Below the pieces are notes generated by a model. The model worked only from the letters and a program-made list of their open reading frames with translations, made no database searches and was not told where the DNA came from. Shown in pieces: positions 39,202 through 50,812 of a DNA stretch of 64,000 nt. Each line of letters opens with the position of its first letter. Position 1 is the first letter of the stretch. A program made the position numbers and the translations under genes. Origin of the DNA: Ornithodoros turicata (taxonomy: Eukaryota > Arthropoda > Arachnida > Ixodida > Argasidae). The DNA is taken from positions 82,674,273 through 82,738,272 of the forward strand of contig NC_088201.1 in the NCBI RefSeq assembly GCF_037126465.1, written 5' to 3'.

Positions 39202-40772
39202 CACAGTAAACTTTTTCACACTTTTTTTGGTGTAAATGGCTTGTCTCATGGCACACACCTTTTTGGTGTTGCCTGTACACCCGAATGAAGGGTGTTTTCT
39301 AAAATACCCTTTCATTAGGTGTTTATCCTCATTAAACACTCTTATAATGGGGGTTTAAAAACAAAAACACCCTTAATAGGGGAGTATTCTATTGAAAACA
39401 CCGTTTAGGATGGAGTTGTTTTCTGGCAAATACTCCCTCTCAAATAGCTAGTGTAATACAAGTTCCCGCGGCTGCATGCCGCGACATACAGTTCGACGTT
39501 CTTGCTTCTATGACAAGCACCACCCTGAACACAGCAGACTTCCAGCCGTGGTTCCATCGTACAACTACGTGGTACAACCTAAACCGGAGCGCAATGCGTC
39601 ATAAGCACGCCTCGTTAGCTTGGTAACACTGTGGGACCAGCGTGAGGGCCGAAGTAGCCTATATTAGCGTATCGGATGGATCACATACTGAAATATAATT
39701 TGTTTGGGCACATTCGTTAACTATAGTGGGGCGGAAAAAGTTTGTAACGGTGACGGGAATGCGATTTTGCAATTAACACGTACATGTGCAAAGAGTCAAA
39801 GATACCAGCTAAATTCGTAACACCCTTCCCTGTCAAATACTGTGTCTTTAACTCAGGTTATCATCTATAATGTGATTACTTGCTGAACGGAGCTGTGAAA
39901 CCAGCATAATTTTTTTTTCACGAATTAAGACACCATTTTTAACACCATATTCCCAGTTCAAATCGGGTGTAAAAATGTGTATTAGACCTAAGCACCTCTT
40001 TCAACACCTCACTTTACACTTTTAATGATCGACATTGGATAAAATGTGGTGTATGTCAATATTACACCTTTAGTAATACTCTTTTTGCACCCTTTGCTTC
40101 AGTCTGCGGAATAGAAAAGGGTGTTTTTATTAGGGATGTGCCAACCGAATCCACGAATCCTAGGCAGGGATTCGAGATTCGAGAATCCGAATCCCAGTGC
40201 CCAAAACGGCGCGTCGAATCTTTCGAATCCACTGACCACGTTTGTTCGTTTCTTTTTCAAATTGGCGCCTCCGGAGTTCGCCGAAAGCCTGATTGACCGA
40301 CGGGTGTTTTCTTGTTTCTTTTGTTTACATTGCTCTGGACTGAAAGAGTTCAGGCAGTAACTGTTTATGAGTAATATGATTTAGCTTTTGATTGTTGCTA
40401 TAGCTTTATGGAAATAATTCAGACTCGAGAATTTATGTATTTCTTGTAGTCGATGAACAATATGTTAAATAAATATGTGGGTATATTTTCTCCCGAAACT
40501 GAAATATTATTTATTTGCGTTTTTTTTTTCATTAAACAACTCCATCATATTCTGCTTCAACACACTTTTCAGTAGAAGTTTTTTTTTCTTGGTTTTTCAA
40601 ACTCTCTTTAAAGAAAGGATTCGAAGGATCCGAGATTCGTAAGATTCGTGGATTCGCAGAACCTTCCTTGGATTCGGATTCGGATTCCCGAAATTCTGGA
40701 TTCGTCCCATCTCTAGTTTTTATAAGAATACACCTGTTTTGAGCGAATACAGGTGTGAAATGATGCACTGTG
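39202..40772. mobile_element. TA-flanked element with CACAGT ends, nested in the copia
   Basis: Ends CACAGT (39202) and ACTGTG (to 40772) sit between TA duplications; removing it restores copia-like sequence. Both halves carry repeated ggtgt / acacc words (ggtgtaaat, ggtgtttt), dense at 39230-39440 and 39920-40120. No transposase was seen; 39450-39900 is unrecognised. It hosts a further element at 40132-40716. Confidence 0.72.
40132..40716. mobile_element. hAT-like MITE nested in the CACAGT element
   Basis: Flanked by TTTTTATT (40124-40131) and TTTTTATA (40717-40724), an 8-bp duplication with one change. The ends AGGGATGTGCC and its rough inverse (CCCATCTCTAG) lead into arrays of gaatcc / ggattc words on both sides. 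An 8-bp duplication and AGAGATG-type ends fit hAT non-autonomous elements. Confidence 0.7.
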
Positions 40773-40942
40773 TACGCATGCAACGAAGTAGAGAACAAGG
40801 AATGCTTGGTTTAGTATATCCCGACGGACAAGATGGTCGCAGATACACTAACTAAGCCAGTCTCTCAGGCACAGAACGTCGTGTGCACAACTGGTTTTGG
40901 ACTATGTCCTCTTAAATGATTAATCGACGCGTCGGGGGTTTT

Positions 40943-41126
40943 TGTTGGTGTACGAATATCCTGCGTCTGGTTAATCACTCATGATCATCAGCATCACCGC
41001 CCATTTCGTGGCACGAGTGTTTTTTCTTCGTCTCAAAATAAAATGATCTAGTTGTCGCATGCCTGACAAAGCAGACGGTGGTTGTCTCGTAATGTTCTTC
41101 GAACGACTGGTCCACTGCGTACTTGT
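40943..41126 (+). repeat. 3' LTR of the copia element
   Basis: Preceded by a g-rich tract (gcgtcgggggttttt) that could serve as the polypurine tract. It differs from the 5' LTR at several positions, so the insertion is not very young. Confidence 0.8.
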
Positions 41127-41580
41127 AAGCCATAACTACGCTAGGCGTCGGAACTAGCAAAAGCTGCTTCACTGCAGAACAGACGGACCAGAGTATGAAA
41201 TATTATATGTACTGTAATATTTCAGTTGGGAGCTCGCCAGGCACTGACAGCAAATTGCTTCCTGTCGACGCGACTCAAGATTGCGGTGTTTCGTGGCCAC
41301 CACGACAGGCATTTCTGCTTCCTCCTGTCAAGCACTGTGACACTTGGTGGCAAGCAAGAAACTGTTTGGCACCAGACGTTGCTAGCATGTGACGGTGCTA
41401 AATGGCACTTCAGGACTGCACGCCAGTGATCCCCATAAACCTTGCAGACGAATGTCAAACTACCGCCAAAGTGCATGCCCCAACAGTGTTGAGCGAAGCA
41501 CCCTAACCAGGGGAAAGCCAATATCCAGTACATGCGGCATGAAGGTACACTGTTCGAAAAAACGTGTGATTACGTCATTA

Positions 41581-42742
41581 CCCAGTAAACCACTAATATC
41601 CCTAGGATATCCCCACAAGGTCGTGAGCGTCCTGAATATCTGGACATCCATGCGATATCTGTGGGATATCCCAAAACAACATTAGAGTTTGTTTTACTTA
41701 GTAAAGAACTGATGTCCCAGGGATGTCTGTAGGATATCGCATTTTGGATGTTTGAAAAGTTTGCATCCCCCAGGTATCCATGCAAGATCTAGAATATACC
41801 AGATTTTGGGCACCGATTGAACCATTGAACATCAGTGGGATGTCGCCAGGACGTCGCATAGAGATGTACAGATAAATATGTGATGTTTGGCATATTATTT
41901 GTACAGCAACTTGCGCTGAGAGCAAGCAAAAACATCTGTGAACCTTAGCTAGATATGGGGGAACAAGTAAAACCGTTATATACCTCTATCGTACGCGTGC
42001 TGCTGGCCATGCAACGTATTTATCTGTGCGTGACACTAGCTGAGCGACAGAATACGATCACTTTTACAGCTCCACTCAGCAGTTCCTCACATTACAGAGG
42101 ATAGCCTGAGTTAAAAACACAATATTAGATAGGAAGGAATGTCAGAAACTTTATTGGTTATACCTTGAATCTGTACATACACGAATTAACTGCAGAGACG
42201 CACCCCCTCACCGTTACAAATGTGTTACGTAGCAATACTCTTATAATGAACGTGCCCCATCAACTTGTATTTCAGTATATGCTCCAGCCATTTCGGCAAC
42301 ATACGCCATGGTGGATGCTCTGGTCTCCCTTCGCTTACGCGATGGGGTGGAGGAGGGCGCACATTGGGAGACTGCTCTTATTTTTAGGGTGAGAGCAACT
42401 TTAAACACGTTTACGTTCATTAATTAACATATGTATATGTTTTGTAAGGCTATTTTCCGTTAATAAAACCGTGGCGTCGTCACTTCTGATGCATCAAGTA
42501 AACTAAGTGCACATTATATTGAATTTTAACATTCAGAACAACGGTTCATAAACGTCCCACATTTGTCCCAATATTCCGAGGTGACATCGCAGGGATATAC
42601 CTGCGACGTCCAAACAGTGCCCATATTCTAGTCTCCTGTATGTCGCATGGATATCTATGGGATATTCAGGCTACTCCCAGGGATACCCCATCGTCCAAGA
42701 TGGGATATCTTACAGACGTCATCAGGACGTTTGTTTGTTGGG
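41581..42742. mobile_element. TA-flanked transposon with GGATATCC-motif ends
   Basis: Left CCCAGTAAAC and right GTTTGTTGGG lie between TA repeats (41579-41580 and 42743-42744). Copy 1 of the paralogous block (near 28080) has the empty site. Each end holds many ggatatcc/gggatat/gatgtcc words (41600-41850 and 42570-42720). The interior has no recognisable transposase, so it is non-autonomous. Confidence 0.8.
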
Positions 42743-42940
42743 TATAGTCCGTGAGAACGACAGACGCGCAGCCGTAGGTTGCGGGAACGGACAAGGCGTT
42801 CATTTCTGTTTGAACTGGCTTTAACACAACAGTAAGAACGCGTAGTATGGACATGTGTGTTTGTTGTACGATCGTCCGTGCGCTCAAACACCACGGAATT
42901 GTCCGTCATCCGTCATTGTCCGTCCGAGGCCGTGTCATCT

Positions 42941-42942
<2 letters not shown>

Positions 42943-42978
<36 letters not shown>
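42943..42978. repeat. (AAT)n microsatellite, probably a LINE tail
   Basis: About twelve AAT repeats. Read on the minus strand they follow ctgctgattaatac, as expected for the 3' tail of a minus-strand retroelement covering about 42979-43230. Confidence 0.7.
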
Positions 42979-43164
42979 TATTAATCAGCAGCATAAACAA
43001 TCAAATACAACTAAACGGACCCGTCTAAGCCAGAAGGCTTGTGGCACAGGGCTTGGGGCAGTCAATGGTGTGTCACATACAGACTCAAGCACTTCTTCCT
43101 TTCTTCTTCTCACACACCATGCCATCCCACCATACCATGTCACACCATGCCATCCGCCCGTCAA

Positions 43165-43700
43165 AACGAGACGAGAAGCGGGAGACATTTGCGATATCGA
43201 GAGCACTATTAATGGTCGCATGACCACCATTGTCGCTGTCTACCTCTCGCCAAACGTTTCACTAGACGACATCAAACTCTTCCTCACTTGGAATCTCCTC
43301 CTGTGAACTCCTACAACGCAACTAACGTTTCCTGAGACAAAAACGGCGCACTGTACCGACGTCCGCTCATTGTGCGCGGGGTCTTTAACACTAACGTCAG
43401 GGACGACAACAATGGGTTGATTATCGACTACATGAAGGAGACGTTCAATTTGCACATCGTGGGAGATGTGAACGTGCCGACTACACGCAACGGCACAACT
43501 CTAGACTTTGTGTTCGCGAGAAGTGCACGTTAGTGTGCGCCACATGGACTACATATCTACTACAGTACCCACAAACCAATTATATGCATCGCTAGAATTG
43601 AAGATCACCCATACACCGAGTCATCCGCAATGGGGTAGAGTATCGCCCCTGGCGATGAGACTCCCCGTTCATCATCTTAAAAATAAAGTTGTTGTTGTTT
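43165..43700 (+). pseudogene. I-like LINE: endonuclease remnant and 3' tail
   Basis: Frames read T-T-I-V-A-V-Y-L-S-P, then after a break G-V-F-N-T-N-V and T-T-L-D-F-V-F-A-R, fragments of an endonuclease/exonuclease/phosphatase-type domain, then the tail ggtagagtatcgcccctggcgatgag...gttgttgttgtt. Most of the element is deleted between these parts. Confidence 0.6.
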
Positions 43701-43986
43701 TTGTCCGAGTGATCGTGTACGGTGGCACGTTCAGCTTCGTGGCCTTAGGAATGAATACCGAGTTTTAGCAGATCAGATTACGCTTTGGAAAATACGATAA
43801 GTCAATCGGTTTGCATCACGTTGCTGATCTTTGCTTTGACAGCTTCCTTTATCGTGCCGTTTCCATAGAGCTGGCGATCTGCCCAAACTTCCGAAAGTAT
43901 TGTTCTTTCTCATCCAGAATAAAGTCGTGGTCCTTCATCTACTGCAATGCTAGTAATGCTATCACATTTCATACGCGTTTGGCAGT

Positions 43987-46356
43987 TCACCAAAGAGTAC
44001 AACCAATTTTCAGACAACTTCTTAGAATGCTGTTCACTTTGGCTTTCCAGGTTTCATTGCAGTGAGCAAATAAAGTGACACCAAAATGTAGTACACTGTA
44101 ACCTAAATCTTCCAGGACAGACCTATGAATTCTAACAGGAGCCGTATGCTTAAAGGAGAAAATAACACATGAAGTTTGCCTTACGTTACGAATGCTTTTG
44201 CATACGTGCGGAAGTTGAGTATGCGATGTCATATCTGAGTTGATCCCAGGTTCTTGAATGTTTGCGAATACTACAAAGGCTTGTGACCCGGCAAGAGGAC
44301 AGAACTATCGTGATCAATCCGTTTGAGGGGGGAGCGAAAGCATGCTAGTTGTGTTTTACCAGCATTCACACATATATTAGAGTCGGAAAACCACTTGCAC
44401 ACATTGATACCATCCGACTGTAACATTCAAATTACCTCGGCGTGGGACATATGAACAGACAACACCAGTAATGTGTCATCTGCATACTGATATACTTTAC
44501 AGTTCTGGACTACCCGACGAAGATCATTGACGTAAAAGTTGAATAGCAAAGGTGCAAGGACAGAGCCTTGCGGGACACCCACACATTTACTTACAGCGTC
44601 ACTTAGTGTATTGCAAACTGATACGGTTTGGGTGCGAGCACTCAGAAAGTTTACCAACTAAGAGTATATCGGTGCTCTATAAACATAAGAATACAGTATA
44701 TTTAACGGAACTTCGTGAGATATGGTACTGAATTCTCTAGAAAGATCCAATGATAGGGTGATGGCCAAACACCTTTTGTCTAAAGCACTGTATAACATAT
44801 CACTTAGATCTTCGAGCAAAGCGATCGTGCCACGTCCTTCAATGAAACCTAAGGGACTATTGGAAAAAAGCTTGAAACCAATTGCGAAAACGCGCATCAC
44901 AAAGTAGACATATTTATCCATTATCAAGGACAGGGCTGGCACGATGGAAATTGGCCAGTACTTTTCCACACGGTCGCGTCTACCCTTGTTAAAAAGTGGT
45001 CGGATGACAGCTCTTTTTAGTGCAGACGGAATTTCCCCGGTTGCGAAAATGCCATCGAATATATGAAGAAGGATCAATTAAATTAAATTAATGTTTCTTT
45101 TAACATCAGCGGAACGTATTCCATCACAACCGGAAGCGCGAGTACTAGAAAGATTACTTCAGATTCAGCTTCAGAGCTGACTTCAGCTTCAGATTCAGAG
45201 CATTACTTCAGCTAAACTTCATATTAGCAGGTCATCTTCCTCATTATCGGGAAAACCACATGATTGCGTAGTGCACGGGGCAAGGACGTTTTCTGTAGAA
45301 GAGCCTCAATGGACCATTTCCATATTCGCGTCGCCCCTGGCGACGGAATGTCGAACGTCGTGTGTTTCCCCCCAATAATGGTGACGCGCTTTTCGGACTG
45401 GCTCGTTGCGTGGGAAAGTAGCGAGAGAAGGTTGGAAGAAGAATGCGAAAAGAGTGAAAGCGCATTGTACTCGTTACCAGACCTCAAACGTCCGCGTAAC
45501 CTTGAAACCAATTATCTCCCCACAATGATCATGACAGTCTCCCGCAGGTGGGTCCATACCAATGTTTTCCACTTAAAGATGGCGGACTCAAGGGCTGGAC
45601 ATGCGCATACGCGTTGTGGAAATGGTCCATTGAAATCGTCAACTCTCTTCTCCCCACCCCCTTTTTTTGGGCTATAGTCGTGACGATGCCTACTTGAGTG
45701 CGGCCAACAATGGCGAACTACTTCGACCCCCCTCCCCCCGTAGAAGAGGGCTGTTGCACAGGAACATTGCTGAAATAGTTACTCAATTTGTCAGCTAAAC
45801 CTATTGCACTACCAAGGCTGTTGACCAAAGATTCGTCGATGTTGCGTTCCACGTTTTGACCGCGCATGTGATTCATTATACGCCAAGTCTGTTTTGGGTT
45901 TTTCTTTGCGCTGCCAAACTTGTCCGGAAAATAAGTATTCCTGGCTGTTCTAGTAAGTGCAGTAATCCTATTACACAGAGCTCTGAACTTATCTTTTAAG
46001 ACAAGATCGTTTGGAGACCTACGGCACCGGCGCCAAAGGATTTCTTTTTGTTTAATGAGTGCTAGAATATTGGAATCAAGCCACACCAATCCGGATTTAC
46101 GCCATGAAATTCTAACATACTGCCGTGCCTTATCGTAACAGCACGCAAAATTCCCCACTACTTTGTCGTACATTTCATGGTGTGATTTGTTAGCAAAATC
46201 ATCGAACGAGTCCATTTGTGCAAGAGACCGATCAAATAGGTCATTGTCAATGCCTTGAGCGATAAGTGGGCGGCGTATGCCAGTTCGACCTTGAATACAC
46301 ATGAACGCGACTACAAAGTAATGGTCAGATAGCTTGTCGTCCCCACTCCACCCCAC
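43987..46356 (-). pseudogene. CR1/Jockey-type LINE pol, broken by a MITE
   Basis: On the minus strand, 46356-45718 begins with the end of an endonuclease domain (S-D-H-Y-F) and a linker. 45077-44658 and 44657-44427 carry reverse transcriptase with R-A-V-I-R-P-L-F-N-K-G, G-F-I-E-G-R-G-T, G-V-P-Q-G-S-V-L-A-P and an intact Y-A-D-D. 44232-43987 is the C-terminal part. Stops separate the blocks, and a 318-bp DNA element (45311-45628) lies between endonuclease and RT. The 5' part is missing beyond about 46420. Confidence 0.85.
45311..45628. mobile_element. 318-bp deletion derivative of the ISL2EU family
   Basis: Its left end (GGACCATTTCC, then atattcgcgtcgcccctgg) matches 13592 onward, and its right end (tgttttccac-taaagatggcgg ... 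GGAAATGGTCC) matches 22340-22405. It is flanked by AT on both sides. All coding sequence is gone. It sits in the minus-strand LINE relic and shows that the family moves passengers in trans. Confidence 0.88.
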
Positions 46357-46419
46357 ACAGTGTTATCCCGAGATCTTACATTAATATGGTCCAGGCACGA
46401 GGAGACAATATGATCACGC

Positions 46420-48600
46420 AGATACTCTACGGGAGATGGCTGTTGAACACTCAGACCAAAGTCAGTACGCCCTGTATGTGGTAATAGGTGTCATGATATA
46501 GCTATCTCGTGCCCTTATCACAGATTATCACATGCCGCTTACCACGAAAGGGCTGCCGCATTCCAGGCGGCACCTCACCTCGCTGTAAAAATGATCTTCT
46601 CAATTCACACACATGTTGCTGTCAGGTTTAAGACAAAGACGGAGTTTTTTCCCCTTTTTCTTTCTTTGTTTTATGTCCCAAGGAAACAGGAACTGCAGAA
46701 AAAAAGTTTCTACTCCAAAATGTCGGAAGGCGTACCACAAAACGCTCTATGTTCGTAGGTTCAACGGTGCAAGCACCATCGGCTGGGGTGGTCCGTCATT
46801 ACACTCACTTCAGTTCAGCCTGTAACGCGGATGTGGGTTAACAGCGCGATATAGGTTGTAAGGTTTAGAAACAGAAACACACAGTAAGCAAACGAATAAA
46901 AAAAAACAGGGTCGAAAATTATGATTTTTATGGAAAGTCAAGCAGTATGACTTATTTTATTTAAGTGGGATGAATTTGAATTAAACAGGTTTTTTCACCC
47001 CCCCCCCCTTCCCCCCCTTCGAGTCATAAGCACCACGCTTGTGAAAATTTGCAAAATAAAGCTTGACGAGATACATGAAACACCGTTAATAATGTAATTG
47101 ACACACAGTTGAAGAGGTGCGTAAAATACACTGTTATGGTACCAAAGCGAGTATCAGTTGTTCTTGATAAACCGACACAAATGAGCTCCTACATAGTGCT
47201 AGGCACATTAGAAGGCATGTATTAATAAAATGTCGGAGCCACAGGCGGTGCGTCGGAGCCACTTGACAAGCCACATTTTTAGTCAATGTCATGGTATCCA
47301 GATAATACCCCTGTCACACGGTCTGTCTTCAATGGGCATTGAGCATGCGTGTAGCGCCACAACTTGTCAGGGAACATTGGATCCAATGCTCTTTGAGAAG
47401 TTGGCGCGTTATACGCTTGGTGGAGCAGTATCGACGTGCATCGAAGACTGCCCGTGAGACATTAAGGCCCGTATGCACTTTCGTAATGCATAAAGAAAGT
47501 TGTCTTCTCTCTTCGACACATCACTCTCTTCCTAATGTGTTGTCTTGTCAATGGTTATGAAACTTGAAAGCCAAGGAAGATCCGTTGAATTGCTACATCT
47601 GTTGTGGTGAAATCGCCCGAGCTGCTAGTGCGCCGAAATGGGGAAACCTGCTGCATTTCAGTCAGACAGTTTACGTGTCACAACCGAAGTGCGAAAACGA
47701 AGATGAATTGACTAGGCCGCAGAATTCGTCTTTCCTCTGCAGTGCACGCACGACAGTTACAACACACAGCTTTATTGAAGTCCTTGAAAGCAAGCGCGCT
47801 TACGTAGTTGACATTGTACCCACCAGTCATATGTACCTTACACTTGACTTTTCTCTGAGTTGTCGAAATGATGTCTACCTGTAAAGTATTTGTGAACTTG
47901 AGCCGCAGCTTTGCTGCACAAGCTGCTTTGCTTTGCTGCTTTGTGCTGTGCATTGGTGCTCTTTGGCCTTTATTGCCTTTGTGCCATTAAACGCATAATC
48001 TCTCTCTCTCTCTCTTTCCGAATTTCAGAGGTATTTTTACAAATAAATAAATCATTTTTTTGCTGATTTAAATTATTATAAAAAACTGTCCAACTGGGAA
48101 TCTATTTATTTTGAAAGGAAGTGAGCTTTTGGTTCATTATCCCATTTATGTGATGTTTCAAACCTATCACTAAATTTGAGAGCGTATTTCATCGCCGGTC
48201 AGGACTCATGTAGAGGAATACCATCGTCCTCTACATATTCTTATCGAAACGCATATCCATGTATCAGACCGTATATTGCTAAAATATGGCACTATTTTGG
48301 AATTGCCATATTGGGACAATATTCGTCCGCAATGCATGACATTTTCATGTTATGCATTTACTTTGGCTGATATGCGTAATACACTCACCACGGAAACAAA
48401 GCTGCACACGTTACACCATTGTTTGAGGGTGTTGATTTACACCAAAAATGGAATCAGTCAGGGCGTCATTCAATTACACCTCAGATGGTGTTTAATTAGT
48501 ATACCTCTCCTGTAGGGTGTACTTCCATGTTAGGGTGTCGATTTACACCAAAGAAAGTAATCAGTTAGGATATCATCCAGTTACACCCAAGAAGGTGTAT
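46420..48600. other. Unassigned sequence with homopolymers and CT repeats
   Basis: Contains a C-run near 46999-47016, a short (CT)n near 48001-48015, and an open plus frame at 47564-47884 (106 codons) that I cannot assign. 48420-48600 has repeated ggtgt...gatttacacc words like those of the CACAGT element at 39202. No secure gene. Confidence 0.4.
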
Positions 48601-48607
48601 AAAATTT

Positions 48608-48870
48608 CAGAGTGTGGCTCAGTCGGTAGCGTGTCAAGATCGCGGTTTCAAACCAGCCGGAGGACGGTAGCGACTTGGGTGAAGGGTACAAGTTGCTCAG
48701 ACACACCGTCTTCCGCGAGGGACGTTAAATGTGGTGTGCCGTGTCTCGAGATTTCGGCGCACGTTAAAGGAGCCTCAGGTGGGCAAAATTTATCCACGCT
48801 GTGACGTCGCTCATGATCACAGTTGTCTCCCGAGGTAAAGCCCTGAAAGCCCTGAATTATTAATTATTCA
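48608..48870 (+). mobile_element. tRNA-derived SINE, second copy of the Ruka-like family
   Basis: Matches 8190-8466: ggctcagtcggtagcgtgt, a damaged B-box (ggtttcaaacc), gggtacaagttgctcagacac, gttaaaggagcctcaggtggg and tcgctcatgatcacagttgtctc. Part of the anticodon-arm region is deleted, and the tail is attattaattatt. Confidence 0.85.
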
Positions 48871-49194
48871 GCTCGTTAGGGTCTTTCTTTCTTTCCTTCT
48901 TTTCCTTTTTTTTCACGTTTGCGCGCTCCAAACGTCACACGGCGGCATGCACGTGAAAATCGTTCCGGCATAGGCCACGATTTCAACTAAACGTTGCGGG
49001 CGCTCGTGACATATCACAGGGAAGCGCTGCATTGATCAGACGGTATGGAATAACGAAAGGTTGAACATCGAACCCCAGAAATGAGAGATACGCGGAAGGT
49101 CAAGACACCCTTAGTTCAGTATCCCAATATTGTGTTCCAGGGGTCGATCTTGAAACCGCCCTACTGGATCATAACCTGTAGGACTACTACACTA

Positions 49195-49335
49195 TACACT
49201 TGTGCATAACGTAACACAAATGTTAGACAGACGTGTCTGAGAAAGCACATGAGGGCTACGGAGGGGGGGGGGGGGGGGCTCGAACCCCCTACCTGCCACG
49301 GGCCGACCCACGCAAGTCGTGGAAATCCGATGAGC
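49195..49335 (-). mobile_element. tRNA-headed SINE-like fragment with G/C homopolymer
   Basis: On the minus strand, a tRNA-like segment with GGTTCGAGCCCC runs into a long C-run, and a C-terminal body without a match elsewhere in the window. A similar homopolymer-bearing piece (49600-49660) lies nearby but has no clear head. Confidence 0.4.
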
Positions 49336-49838
49336 AAATAATATGGGGGACGCGAGAACAAGTGTGACGATCGAAAAAATTCTTGCAGTTCCTGGCGTCT
49401 ATCTAAGCAGCACTCTTGTACGGTTGTTGAAATACGAGCTTTTCAAAATACTTCCGTTCCCGTGACACGGCCTCATTGGTCATTACAGCCTACATGTAAT
49501 CGCATTGTGAACGTTCAAATTGATTATCCTAGATTTCCATCTCTCATCTTGCGGTGTGCACAAGTATGTATGTGTCGGCGCACCCAGGATCAGCAAGGGG
49601 GGGGGAGCTGAAGTGGGGCGGGTTGTCGTAACGAGCCCCCCCCCCCCCCCCTATCTTAGAGGCCCGGCTACGTCACTGGCTGTCATGCTATAACCAGTCG
49701 TGTATGCTTTGCAGATTTGGTATGAACTACAGACCTGCACCCCTATAACCGTGTAAGACGTGGAACAGCGGTTTGAGGTCTTATGATACACTACTCTGGT
49801 AAATAACCTGGTACAATATTCCGTCCTCAAAAACACTA

Positions 49839-50812
49839 CAGGGTGTTTCCTTTTATCTGCAACAAATTTTCATAAAAAGGGGAGTTGCCTTAGGGCGGTT
49901 TTACTTCTGCCATTTGGTTACTTGACGGGACTGCTACTAGGAAACCATTTTTTTGCTCAGTTAACGAACTAATTAACAGTTATATTTTAATCAAGTTTTT
50001 AATTGTTGACTTTAGGGAGCACATTGCAATTGCAATATTAAAGCCTGATGGCCACATGATCCGCTCGAACCACTGATGAAGCACTAAAGTAATCTCAGCG
50101 TGCGCTATAGACCTAAGTATTTCACCTCGGCCGTGCGCTGGAAACAAAGTGGTCGCCAAAAAGAGCGACGGTGACGTCGATATCTCCGCCCTCACTAACG
50201 TCACAGAAAAAACGTCATACGCGATGTTGGCAAACCCTTATAGCGGTATGTTTCGCGATCTCGGTTTTGTTTTCCTTTTTCCTTCCCTTCGTTCCTTCAT
50301 GTGTTCGCAGTCGCTTGCCGTATCAGTCATTTCGCCCTTCCTCACTACGATAGGCGCTGATATGTAGTGGCGATGCGCAAAGCTCTTTGGAAGCAAAAAA
50401 GAAAAACAAAACAAAACAAAGATCGTGAAACATTACGTTTTTCTGTGACGCTAAGCGAAGGAGGAGATATCGACGTCGCCGTCGCTCCTTCGGCGATCAC
50501 ATTCTGTTTCCAGCGGACGGCCGAGGTGAAATACTTAGGTCTATAGTACGCGCTCAGATTACTTTAGTGCTTCGTCAGTGGTTCGAGCGGATCATGTGGT
50601 GATCAGGCTTTAATATTGCATTTGCATTGTGCTCCCTAAAGTCAATAATTAAGAAGTTGATTAAAATATCTCTGTTAATTAGTCCCATAATTGAGAAAAA
50701 AATTGGTTTCCTAGTAACAGCCCCGTCAAGTAATCCAATGACAAAAGTAAAACCGCCCTAAGGCAACTCCCCTTTTTACGAAAACGTGTTGCAGATAAAA
50801 GGAAACACCCTG
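49839..50812. mobile_element. 974-bp fold-back element with about 380-bp arms
   Basis: It starts CAGGGTGTTTCCTTTTATC and ends with the inverse, flanked by TA on both sides. The arms pair from 49839-50217 with 50435-50812, including gcccta-ggcggttttac, ctcgaaccactgatgaagc and ccgtgcgctggaaacaaag-like stretches with scattered mismatches. The 220-bp centre is unpaired and has no gene. The CAGGGTGTT end and TA target match the small MITE at 1764. Confidence 0.88.

Larger units (their letters stand above)
38118..41126 (+). mobile_element. Ty1/copia retrotransposon, internally deleted and nested
   Basis: Two direct LTRs of about 185 bp start TGTTGGTGTACGAATATCC at 38118 and 40943. Between them are a gag start, then a small tail of pol: an S-A-I-K-L-V-E-N-P-V segment near 39150 and D-K-M-V-A-D-T-L-T-K-P-V near 40830, both from the RNase H end of copia polyproteins. 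Integrase and reverse transcriptase are missing. A 1.57-kb DNA element is inserted at 39202-40772 in the remaining pol. It inserted into paralogous copy 2 only. Confidence 0.88.
37115..42910. repeat. Paralogous block, copy 2, split by two transposons
   Basis: Homologous to 26104-28290. Pieces at 37115-38117, 41127-41580 and 42743-42910 join up once the copia insertion (38118-41126) and the TA-flanked element (41581-42742) are removed. A minus-strand frame at 37304-37630 (108 codons) is open here but not in copy 1, so it is probably not a gene. Confidence 0.85.
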
